Part shown: positions 1 through 5,168 of the stretch, one piece after another
Layout of the letters: every line of letters starts with the position of its first letter
How positions within the stretch are numbered: position 1 is the first letter of the stretch
Program-made: the position numbers and the translations under genes
From: Campylobacterota bacterium
Lineage (GTDB): Bacteria > Campylobacterota > Campylobacteria > Campylobacterales > Sulfurovaceae
DNA length: 5,262 nt
Assembly (NCBI GenBank): GCA_015488875.1
Contig: WFMX01000017.1
Span: forward strand, 1-5,262
Reading direction: 5' to 3'
Notes under the pieces: model-generated
Told to the model about the DNA's origin: nothing
What the model saw: only the letters and a program-made list of their open reading frames with translations
The model's database searches: none

Positions 1-81
1 CAGTGGTGGAACGGTAGACACGCTACCTTGAGGGGGTAGTGCCCTACGGGTGTGGAGGTTCAAATCCTCTCTGCCGCACCA
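1..81 (+). tRNA. tRNA-Leu (anticodon GAG), 5' end cut off by window edge
   Basis: The gene reads leucine codons CUC and CUU through a GAG anticodon at 30-32. The anticodon stem is 23-27 paired with 35-39. The long variable arm typical of class II tRNAs is seen as GCCC (41-44) pairing with GGGT (48-51). The T arm is 54-58 with 66-70 around a TTCAAAT loop, and the acceptor 3' strand is 71-77. Discriminator A78 is followed by a genomically encoded CCA (79-81). The acceptor 3' strand CTGCCGC requires GCGGCAG at the 5' end, but the window opens at CAG, so four bases lie upstream. No second tRNA follows. Confidence 0.96.
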
Positions 82-442
82 TATCTTCTTGTCATTTCAT
101 TTTACATTACAAACTTTTGCTTCATTCTAAAAAAAGTGTGTACAAATCCATATACCAATCCAATAATATAATACTCATCAATAAAGTGCTTAACATACTT
201 TTAAAAAGTATCAATCTTAACAAAGTCAGATTTTCTGATTATCCACTCTCTTCGTAATTCTCGATAACTGGGAATAAGTCCTTTGACTTGATATGCAGTT
301 TCTCTCTTCGGCTTCTTTCGAACATACATTTAATGTCTGTACAAATCGGAGCATTCGGAGACTTTCTAGCATGAGCTACCTCTGAAAAACATTAGAGCAT
401 AAAGCTATTTGGATGTTTCTATCGTTGGAGTAGCCCAATTTC
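82..442. other. Spacer without a convincing gene, between tRNA-Leu and the minus-strand gene
   Basis: This 361-base stretch lies downstream of both neighbours. The first half is very AT-rich and contains two small hairpins: ATACTTT (195-201) with AAAGTAT (205-211), and TCAGA (226-230) with TCTGA (234-238). Neither is followed by a T run, so neither is a good intrinsic terminator. The second half (about 239-440) is less AT-rich and has a more gene-like composition, see the separate entry for 239-391. Open frames that run through the tRNA into this spacer are not credible genes. I see no promoter or repeat array here. Confidence 0.6.
239..391 (-). pseudogene. Possible remnant of a protein-coding gene (unrecognised)
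   Basis: On the minus strand a frame is open for 50 codons up to a TAA at 239-241. Its translation looks protein-like (it includes ARKSPNAPICTDIKCMFER and then KSKDLFPVIENYEESG), but it has no start codon or ribosome binding site. It is preceded in frame by TAA (392-394) and, further up, TAG. A second minus-strand frame, ATG at 372 to TGA at 226-228 with 48 codons, overlaps it and also lacks a good ribosome binding site. The more balanced base composition compared with 82-238, and the position just beyond a tRNA 3' end where mobile elements often insert and decay, are the reasons to list it. I do not recognise the family. Chance open reading is a real alternative. Confidence 0.2.
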
Positions 443-967
443 TCACTTCAATAAATCCTTCAACTCGTCTTCTGTTTTGATATATTTGATATCTTCTACA
501 ACTTTGTCTTTTAGGGTGACTAGCACTATACTCTCTGTATCTATACCTTTTTTAAACTCTGCTGATATTGATGTATCGTAAATGAGTCCTACACTATAGT
601 GCTGTTTTCTGAGATCTGGTAGGGCAAATGTGTTTCGTATGACTACAGGCATAGGGCTTACATCTGCTATGAATGATGCTTTTCGCTTCTGCAAATAGTC
701 GGATGGTTGGTTCTTTAGAAACTCTTTGACTGTGTGACCTGTAGCTTTGGCAAATACTAAAATCACTTTATCTATAGAGTCATCAAGTGTCATACTCTTG
801 TCAAATTGATCTGGCAAAGTATATGCCATAGTAGAACCCTTCTTGAGTCCGTCTGTGAGTGTAGCACTGTATTTGCTCGGATCGTAGTTGTCTTTACCTT
901 TGATGGCAAACAATGCACCGCCACCCACTACTAGTAGTAGCAAAATCGCAAGTATAATTTTTTTCAT
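443..967 (-). CDS. Membrane-anchored protein of unknown function, possibly thioredoxin-like fold
   Basis: A 174-residue protein with one hydrophobic N-terminal segment (about residues 3-22) that is either an uncleaved anchor or a signal peptide; there is no lipobox cysteine. The rest should lie in the periplasm. The order of predicted elements suggests a thioredoxin-like alpha/beta fold: a strand with DKVILVFAKATG (66-77) followed by a helix, a strand with KASFIADVSPMP (96-107), a strand YSVGLIYD (124-131), and a final strand pair and helix (146-173). The protein has no cysteine at all, so it cannot be a thiol oxidoreductase; the fold assignment is my inference. The start at 967 is supported by AGGAAA seven bases upstream (975-980). 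It is transcribed divergently from nagA. No clear terminator follows the stop. I do not recognise a named family, and any function would be a guess. Confidence 0.82.
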   Translation of the reverse strand: MKKIILAILLLLVVGGGALFAIKGKDNYDPSKYSATLTDGLKKGSTMAYTLPDQFDKSMTLDDSIDKVILVFAKATGHTVKEFLKNQPSDYLQKRKASFIADVSPMPVVIRNTFALPDLRKQHYSVGLIYDTSISAEFKKGIDTESIVLVTLKDKVVEDIKYIKTEDELKDLLK

Positions 968-994
968 AATATCATTTCCTTTTAAAAATTTCCG

Positions 995-1002
995 TATTCT
1001 AT
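995..1002 (-). promoter_or_regulatory. Probable -10 element for the minus-strand gene
   Basis: Read on the minus strand, TAGAAT (996-1001) is preceded by a TGTGA sequence, giving an extended -10-like box. It predicts a transcript start near 989 and a leader of about 22 bases that includes the AGGAAA ribosome binding site. No convincing -35 is visible, which is usual for housekeeping promoters in Campylobacterota. Confidence 0.45.
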
Positions 1003-1012
1003 CACAATGCCA

Positions 1013-1041
1013 TTAAGTATCCATAAACAATTGGCTATAAT
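1013..1041 (+). promoter_or_regulatory. Promoter of nagA with consensus -10, predicted leaderless start
   Basis: TATAAT at 1036-1041 matches the -10 consensus exactly. A weak -35 (TTAAGT, 1013-1018) lies 17 bases before it. With the normal -10 to start distance, transcription would begin at about 1048, which is the A of the nagA ATG. The sequence between the box and the ATG has no Shine-Dalgarno motif, so the geometry fits a leaderless mRNA. The two promoters of this divergent spacer are only about 35 bases apart and may interfere. Confidence 0.6.
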
Positions 1042-1047
1042 ATCCAT

Positions 1048-2187
1048 ATGAAAGCGATCATAAATGCAACAATAATAGACAATAAAAGAGTATTGAGAGA
1101 TTATAATCTCATATTTGATGACAAAATAATCTCGCTCACTAAAGATAATGTACCCAAAGAGTGTGAAATAATAGATGCTACTGGGTATTATGTGAGTGCA
1201 GGATTTATAGATATACATATACATGGTAGTGGTGGGGCGGATGTGATGGATGCTACACCGCAAGCATTGGATACCATATCTACGGCTTTGCCAGAGGGAG
1301 GTACTACGACATTCACAGCCACCACTATGACGATGTCACAAGATGAGATAGTGAAAGCTTTGGACAATATAGTGGACAATGGAGATAGAGTGGGTGGTGC
1401 AAAGATAGGTGGTATACATCTTGAAGGCCCATTCATCAATCCATCAAAATGTGGAGCTCAAGACCCTACTCATATCCAAAAGCCCAATTTTGAGTGGATA
1501 GAGCCATATTTGTCACATATCAAGATGATAACCATAGCACCTGAAATGGATGGGGCTAGAGAGTTTATAGAGCGAATTGGTCGTGAACATCCACACATAT
1601 TGCTAAGCGTTGGTCATAGCGATGCCAATTACAAAGAAGCAAAAGATAGCTTCAAGTGGGGTGTATCTCATGCTACTCATCTCTTCAATGCTATGCCACC
1701 GCTACATCATAGAAAACCTGCACTCATAGGTGCTATATTTGATAGTGATATAACAGTAGATATCATAGCAGATTTGATACATACAGATGGAGTTATATTG
1801 AGTATAGTCGAACGGCTAAAAAGAGATAAAATCATACTTATTACCGATGCTATGAGAGCAGGATGTATGCAGAGTGGAGAGTATGAGCTAGGTGGTCAGA
1901 GGGTGACGGTGGCTGATGGCATGGCGACACTAGATAATGGTCTGCTAGCAGGTAGTGTACTCAAACTCAATCAAGCTGTATACAACTTCTATAATCATAG
2001 CGAAGCTTCATTGGCAGAATCTATATATATGGTGACTAGGCTTCCATCTGATAGATTGGGCTTGAATATAGGACGCTTAGAGGTTGGTTGTAGTGCTGAT
2101 ATCGTGATGTTTGATAGTGAGATAAATATAGCCAAGCTCTTTATAGATGGTGATTTGAGATATGAAAGGGGTGAAGATGCTAATTGA
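1048..2187 (+). CDS. nagA: N-acetylglucosamine-6-phosphate deacetylase
   Basis: This cytoplasmic amidohydrolase removes acetate from N-acetylglucosamine 6-phosphate to give glucosamine 6-phosphate, feeding amino-sugar and cell-wall recycling. The 379 residues match the usual NagA length. Family motifs in order: AGFIDIHIHGSGGAD (51-65) with the metal-binding pair H57/H59, GGIHLEGPF (121-129) with E126, SVGHS with H190, ATHLFNAMPPLHHRKP with H211, H245, the catalytic aspartate D267 in ITDAM, and LLAGSVL (299-305). The HxH pair suggests a two-metal site as in Gram-positive NagA, whereas E. coli NagA has QxN there. The usual IADG before H245 reads IADL, a small deviation. No alternative start exists nearby, and ATG 1048 has no Shine-Dalgarno but sits at the predicted transcript start. 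The 3' end overlaps the patatin gene. No other GlcNAc-pathway gene (nagB, nagK or a transporter) lies in the window. Confidence 0.95.
   Translation: MKAIINATIIDNKRVLRDYNLIFDDKIISLTKDNVPKECEIIDATGYYVSAGFIDIHIHGSGGADVMDATPQALDTISTALPEGGTTTFTATTMTMSQDEIVKALDNIVDNGDRVGGAKIGGIHLEGPFINPSKCGAQDPTHIQKPNFEWIEPYLSHIKMITIAPEMDGAREFIERIGREHPHILLSVGHSDANYKEAKDSFKWGVSHATHLFNAMPPLHHRKPALIGAIFDSDITVDIIADLIHTDGVILSIVERLKRDKIILITDAMRAGCMQSGEYELGGQRVTVADGMATLDNGLLAGSVLKLNQAVYNFYNHSEASLAESIYMVTRLPSDRLGLNIGRLEVGCSADIVMFDSEINIAKLFIDGDLRYERGEDAN
2165..2174 (+). promoter_or_regulatory. Ribosome binding site that places the patatin gene start at 2177
   Basis: AAAGGGGTGA lies inside the end of nagA and matches the extended Shine-Dalgarno (AAGGAGGTGA) at 8 of 10 positions. 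Its GGGG core ends five bases before ATG 2177. The in-frame ATG at 2162 has only a weak GGTGAT upstream, so 2177 is preferred. Confidence 0.65.
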
Positions 2188-2965
2188 TAGATTGAGAGAG
2201 AAAGAATATACTTTGGTTTTGTCAGGTGGTGGTGCTTTGGGTATCGCACATCTAGGCGTTGTGAAAGATTTGGAAGATAATGATATCAAACCTAGTGAGA
2301 TAGTAGGTACTAGTATGGGTGGCATCATAAGTGCCTGCATGGCGATAGGTATGAGTGAGAGTGAGATATGTGATCAGATCAAAAAATTTGCAGGTATCAC
2401 AAATTGGATCAAATTTTCCTTTTCTGGTAATGCTATCATAGACAATGACAAGATAGCAGATATGCTTGGTACTATCTTTAGAGATCGCAAAATGTCTGAT
2501 GCCAAAACCCCACTAAAGCTCATCACTACAAACCTACTCAATGGGGAAAAGAGAGTATTTGAAGCCCACGATGATGTCTATATCAGGGATGCCGTATTGG
2601 CGACTATGGCGATACCAGGTGTATTTGATGAGCATACTATAGATGGAGGCGTATATGGAGATGGTTTTTTGTGTGAAAATCTAGGGGTAAACGAGGCTTC
2701 ATATGATACTGTATTGGCAGTAGATGTATTGGGTAGCAACTCATTTGACCGAGAAATGCCAAACAATTTCTTCAAGACTTCCAATGTACTAGAGATGTTT
2801 GAGCGATCCATCAGACTACTGATATTAAATCAGTCAAAAACACATATAAGCAATAGTAAAAAAGATATATATCTACTAGAGCCAAATACTAGAGAGTACA
2901 GGACCTTTGACTTTCATAAGGTCGATGAGATTAGAGAGTTGGGGGTGGGGTTAGTATTTGAGTAG
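2177..2965 (+). CDS. Patatin-like phospholipase (RssA-type)
   Basis: A predicted lipid acyl hydrolase with a Ser-Asp catalytic dyad. In the 262-residue form starting at 2177, the glycine-rich oxyanion loop SGGGALG is at about 16-22, the nucleophile elbow GTSMG has S46, and the DGG motif has D156. The arginine or lysine often found in the oxyanion loop (GGGxRG) is leucine here. There is no signal peptide or membrane segment, so it should be cytoplasmic or act on the inner face of the membrane. Start 2177 is chosen for its ribosome binding site; ATG 2162 would add five residues. The gene overlaps nagA by 11 bases, so it is probably co-transcribed and translationally coupled. Substrate is unknown: phospholipid or another acyl ester. 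The C-terminal part (about 185-262) is less conserved. The catalytic fold is secure, the biological role is not. Confidence 0.92.
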   Translation: MLIDRLREKEYTLVLSGGGALGIAHLGVVKDLEDNDIKPSEIVGTSMGGIISACMAIGMSESEICDQIKKFAGITNWIKFSFSGNAIIDNDKIADMLGTIFRDRKMSDAKTPLKLITTNLLNGEKRVFEAHDDVYIRDAVLATMAIPGVFDEHTIDGGVYGDGFLCENLGVNEASYDTVLAVDVLGSNSFDREMPNNFFKTSNVLEMFERSIRLLILNQSKTHISNSKKDIYLLEPNTREYRTFDFHKVDEIRELGVGLVFE

Positions 2966-2971
2966 ACCACA

Positions 2972-3009
2972 ACTCCTGTAGCAATAACGCTGCTTATCAC
3001 AACAGGAGT
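2972..3009 (+). repeat. Bulged hairpin just after the patatin stop
   Basis: ACTCCTGTAGCA (2972-2983) can pair with TGCT (2991-2994) and ACAGGAGT (3002-3009), giving 12 base pairs with a 7-base loop and a 7-base bulge (2995-3001). It begins seven bases after the patatin stop codon. It is not followed by a T run (GATTATATG follows), so it is not a typical intrinsic terminator. Its 3' arm contains the AGGAG that precedes the mini-ORF at 3016. It could be a 3' end stabiliser, an atypical terminator or an RNA switch. Confidence 0.45.
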
Positions 3010-3015
3010 GATTAT

Positions 3016-3072
3016 ATGAAAACTTCGGCATCCTCTCCACCGACTACACACTTCTCACGAAAACAAGAATAA
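3016..3072 (+). CDS. Possible 18-residue mini-ORF with strong ribosome binding site
   Basis: ATG 3016 is preceded by AGGAG (3004-3008) at a seven-base spacing, an ideal translation start, and runs 18 codons to TAA 3070-3072. The peptide MKTSASSPPTTHFSRKQE is hydrophilic, with no membrane segment or known motif. It could be a leader peptide, the surviving start of a lost gene, or chance. The ribosome binding site is buried in the hairpin 2972-3009. I do not recognise it. Confidence 0.25.
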   Translation: MKTSASSPPTTHFSRKQE

Positions 3073-3098
3073 AAAGATAAGATTAAACAGACAAGAAG

Positions 3099-3104
3099 TA
3101 TAAT
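3099..3104 (+). promoter_or_regulatory. Isolated consensus -10 box (TATAAT) in the spacer
   Basis: The hexamer is a perfect -10 match in an A-rich context, without a -35. Transcription would start near 3111, 247 bases before the peroxidase gene. It could drive a short RNA or a long peroxidase leader, or it may be a chance match in AT-rich DNA. Confidence 0.3.
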
Positions 3105-3123
3105 ACAAGACTCAAGGCTAGTC

Positions 3124-3149
3124 CAATCAATATCACAAATTATTGATTG
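3124..3149. repeat. Perfect 9-bp inverted repeat with 8-base centre
   Basis: CAATCAATA (3124-3132) and TATTGATTG (3141-3149) are exact inverted copies separated by TCACAAAT. As DNA it could be an operator for a dimeric regulator; as RNA it would form an AU-rich hairpin. It does not match the FNR (TTGAT-N4-ATCAA) or CRP arrangement. No T run follows on either strand. Confidence 0.45.
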
Positions 3150-3161
3150 AAATAAAACCGT

Positions 3162-3200
3162 AACCCTTCACCACCCTAATCACAATAAAAGGAGTTTTTT
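3162..3200 (+). terminator. Weak intrinsic-terminator-like structure
   Basis: AACCCTT (3162-3168) can pair with AAGGAGTT (3189-3196) if one A is bulged, leaving four T residues at 3197-3200. The loop is 20 bases and the stem short, so this is a poor terminator, but it would close a transcript of about 90 bases starting from the TATAAT at 3099-3104. Confidence 0.15.
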
Positions 3201-3290
3201 ATCATACATTAATACAAGCAAATAAAAATGAAATCACTAGTTATAAAGTAACATTATTTAAAATTATACAATAAAAATATCCTCTCATTG

Positions 3291-3302
3291 CCTTATATAA
3301 GG
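3291..3302. repeat. Perfect 12-bp palindrome upstream of the peroxidase gene
   Basis: CCTTATATAAGG reads identically on both strands. It lies 18 bases before the probable -10 (GATAAT, 3321-3326) and so overlaps the -35 region of the peroxidase promoter, a typical operator position. It does not match the PerR box I know (TTATAAT-N-ATTATAA). The regulator, if any, is unknown. Confidence 0.4.
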
Positions 3303-3320
3303 TGCTATTCACATATTTTA

Positions 3321-3326
3321 GATAAT
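3321..3326 (+). promoter_or_regulatory. Probable -10 element of the cytochrome c peroxidase gene
   Basis: GATAAT, within TTTTAGATAAT, is five of six to the consensus and would start transcription near 3333, giving a leader of about 25 bases that includes the GGAG ribosome binding site. It overlaps a loose inverted repeat, ATAAT (3322-3326) with ATTAT (3333-3337). No good -35 is visible. Confidence 0.4.
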
Positions 3327-3347
3327 ATTTAAATTATAGTTAACAAT

Positions 3348-3351
3348 GGAG
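3348..3351 (+). promoter_or_regulatory. Ribosome binding site that places the peroxidase start at 3358
   Basis: Four in-frame ATGs lie at 3346, 3352, 3358 and 3361. The only Shine-Dalgarno-like sequence is GGAG at 3348-3351, which overlaps the first ATG and sits six bases before ATG 3358. Nothing purine-rich and G-containing precedes 3346. Confidence 0.6.
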
Positions 3352-3357
3352 ATGAAA

Positions 3358-4344
3358 ATGATGATATCAAGAATTATATCGACTACTATAGTAGCATCGT
3401 CGATACTTATGGGTGCCAATGCACTCGTAGAAAAGGCAAAACACAACGGACTAGTTGCGATACCTACCGATAGTAAGGAGCTAGCCAAGCTCACAGACCC
3501 AAAAGGTGTGATCACCCCTGAGAGAGTAGCCTTGGGCAAACAGCTTTATTTTGAGCCTAGACTCTCACTAGATGGTGAGATAAGCTGTCATACCTGCCAT
3601 TTGCTAGATGCGGGTGGCGTAGATGGTATCCCTACATCCATAGGTCACAAAGGAGCCAAAAATCCTCACCATCTAAATGCACCTACTGTATACAATGCTG
3701 TATTTTTCGATAGACAGTTTTGGGATGGAAGAAGTCCTGACTTGGAGGATCAAGCCAAAGGACCTATGCAAGCCATACCTGAGATGGCGATCACTCCTGA
3801 GCTAGCGACAAAGAGGATCAATGATATACCAGGATATGTCAAGGCATTCAAAAAAGCCTATGGTGATGATGTCAAGATAGATTTTGACAAAATAGCATCT
3901 ACTATAGCTATATATGAGAGGACGCTAGTGACTCCTTCGAGATATGATGATTTTCTCAATGGCAAAGATGACGCATTGACCAAAAAAGAGAAAGAGGGGC
4001 TTGCACTTTTCATAGAGACAGGATGTACAGCATGTCATGTAGGTATAGCGATAGGTGGCAAGATGCAACCGTTTGATTTGAGCTCAGAGTTCAAATACAA
4101 CGATGTGGGTGACTTCAAAGGTGACAAAGATGGACTCATCAAAGCACCATCACTTAGAAATGTATCTTTGACTGCACCATACTTCCACAACGGTACGGTG
4201 GATGATTTGGCTACAGCTGTCAAGACTATGGGGGCAGTGCAGCTACTAGTAGATATATCTGATGAGGATGCAGCGAAGATAGTGACATTTTTGAAGTCCC
4301 TTGATGGTAGAAAACCAGATACAAAAGCACCAAAGTTGCCATAG
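3358..4344 (+). CDS. ccp: Di-heme cytochrome c peroxidase (CCP/MauG family), periplasmic
   Basis: This enzyme reduces H2O2 to water using two electrons from small c-type cytochromes. In the 328-residue form starting at 3358, residues 1-22 form a signal peptide with likely cleavage after GANA. The low-potential heme site is CHTCH (C77, C80, H81), followed by the GGVDGIPTSIGHKG region with the probable distal ligand H97. Then come NAPTVYNAVF and QFWDGRSPDLEDQAKGP, and E142 in the PEMA segment, which corresponds to the conserved catalytic glutamate. The second, high-potential heme site is CTACH (C223, C226, H227), with M291 in the KTMGAVQL motif as its likely axial ligand, and APYFHNG before it. 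Length and motif order are normal for the family. The start choice rests on GGAG at 3348-3351; starting at 3346 would add four residues. It is probably transcribed from its own promoter. Whether it responds to peroxide or to low oxygen cannot be read from the sequence. Confidence 0.95.
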   Translation: MMISRIISTTIVASSILMGANALVEKAKHNGLVAIPTDSKELAKLTDPKGVITPERVALGKQLYFEPRLSLDGEISCHTCHLLDAGGVDGIPTSIGHKGAKNPHHLNAPTVYNAVFFDRQFWDGRSPDLEDQAKGPMQAIPEMAITPELATKRINDIPGYVKAFKKAYGDDVKIDFDKIASTIAIYERTLVTPSRYDDFLNGKDDALTKKEKEGLALFIETGCTACHVGIAIGGKMQPFDLSSEFKYNDVGDFKGDKDGLIKAPSLRNVSLTAPYFHNGTVDDLATAVKTMGAVQLLVDISDEDAAKIVTFLKSLDGRKPDTKAPKLP

Positions 4345-4426
4345 ATGATCATTTATAGTACGCAGTCAAACACTATCTCTGCTCACACAAAAAGAGCTAT
4401 GGCATCAACAAACAGTAGGAGTAAAA

Positions 4427-5167
4427 ATGAAATACAAAATCACTAAAAACAGACTCAAGAAGATAATGATAATATCATCCTTGATACTAAGCACCCATGC
4501 AGTCTATGCCAAAAGCACTGACTATAGTCTCATAAATATGTGTACCAAATCACAAAATATACTCAAAGAAAATATACTAGTGAGTATGGATGTAACTTAT
4601 AGTAATTCCGAGGAGAAACTCTCCTCAACAAAAGAGAGTCTCAGCAAACAACTCAAAAAGCTCAAAGGTGAAAAGCTCTCAAAAAAGATGCATAAAAAAG
4701 CGTCATCGCTCCTGTCTAGCTGGGATAAAATCAAAGGCAAGATCTCTGACAAAACCACAAAAGATGGTGCTTCCAAACTCTATAGTGAGGTAGATTCATT
4801 TGACAAGAAGTGTCAATCTCTCATCAAAGATATCAAGAGTAAAAAGGTCAATGAGAGAAAGAAACTTGTCGCCACACTCAATCTAAAGGTACAAACACTC
4901 ACAGCTCTATATATAGTCAGATCATGGGACGCGATAGATGAAAAGAGCTACAAAAGCAAATCAAAAATACTCCTAGATAGCTATGATAAGGTATACAAAA
5001 AGTTAGACGGCAAAATAGACAAAGAGGATTTGGTGAAGATAAACAAGGAGTTCACGGCTCTAAAATTTGTCACCACAAGCAATTCTGGACGATTTATGCC
5101 TGTTTTGGCTACCAAAAATGCGTCACGGATTGATGATATCACGACACAAATCTTAGAAGGAAAATGA
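4427..5167 (+). CDS. Exported lysine-rich helical protein, possibly PilJ-type sensor domain repeat
   Basis: A 246-residue protein with a signal peptide: a basic start, a hydrophobic core at about 13-27 and likely cleavage after AVYA (residue 28). The mature part looks all alpha-helical and very rich in lysine and serine. It appears to be an internal duplication: a first unit of about 33-135 beginning LINMCTKSQNIL and a second of about 146-244 beginning LVATLNLKVQTL. These openings resemble the NLAGRQRMLSQ motif of PilJ/NarX-type sensor domains, but the match is degenerate, so this is inference. There is no transmembrane segment after the signal peptide, so it would be free in the periplasm or outside. 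It has two cysteines, C39 and C129. AGGAG at 4417-4421 supports the start. It follows the peroxidase gene by 82 bases, with only a weak promoter-like TATAGT (4354-4359) between, so co-transcription is possible. Confidence 0.85.
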   Translation: MKYKITKNRLKKIMIISSLILSTHAVYAKSTDYSLINMCTKSQNILKENILVSMDVTYSNSEEKLSSTKESLSKQLKKLKGEKLSKKMHKKASSLLSSWDKIKGKISDKTTKDGASKLYSEVDSFDKKCQSLIKDIKSKKVNERKKLVATLNLKVQTLTALYIVRSWDAIDEKSYKSKSKILLDSYDKVYKKLDGKIDKEDLVKINKEFTALKFVTTSNSGRFMPVLATKNASRIDDITTQILEGK

Positions 5168-5168
5168 T

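Larger units (their letters stand above)
2966..3357. other. Long spacer with several structured elements and no clear gene
   Basis: About 390 bases separate the patatin stop from the peroxidase start. The first part (2966-3060) has mixed composition, then the DNA becomes very AT-rich, especially 3200-3345. It holds a bulged hairpin, an 18-codon mini-ORF, a TATAAT box, a 9-bp inverted repeat, a weak terminator-like structure, a 12-bp palindrome and a probable -10 for the peroxidase gene, listed separately where supportable. There is no protein gene of normal length on either strand. Confidence 0.7.

Noticed and set aside
195..211. Small AT hairpin ATACTTT/AAAGTAT after the tRNA
   Set aside because: It is entirely A/T apart from one C-G pair, with no T run, so it is not a credible terminator and is expected by chance in this composition.
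39..257. A 72-codon plus-strand open frame starting inside the tRNA
   Set aside because: It begins in the anticodon and variable arm of tRNA-Leu, has no ribosome binding site of its own, and runs into AT-rich spacer with unlikely composition.
982..1439. Minus-strand open frames across the start of nagA
   Set aside because: They lie antisense to a well-supported NagA coding sequence, lack ribosome binding sites, and have compositions expected of shadow frames.
1995..2340. Minus-strand open frames over the nagA/patatin junction
   Set aside because: Both plus-strand genes carry full catalytic motifs here; the antisense frames have no recognisable domain or start signal.
2578..2811. Minus-strand open frame inside the patatin gene
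   Set aside because: It is antisense to the DGG motif region and has no start signal or family resemblance.
3318..3539. Minus-strand open frame across the peroxidase signal peptide
   Set aside because: It is antisense to a clear signal peptide and family sequence; its hydrophobic character mirrors the other strand.
4035..4352. A 105-codon minus-strand open frame inside the peroxidase gene
   Set aside because: It is antisense to the second heme motif and the conserved C-terminal half; no start signal was seen.
4345..4426. Weak hairpin GCTC/GAGC (4381-4397) and TATAGT between the peroxidase and the exported protein
   Set aside because: The stem is four base pairs with a nine-base loop, and the promoter-like box has no supporting -35, so neither is listed as a feature.
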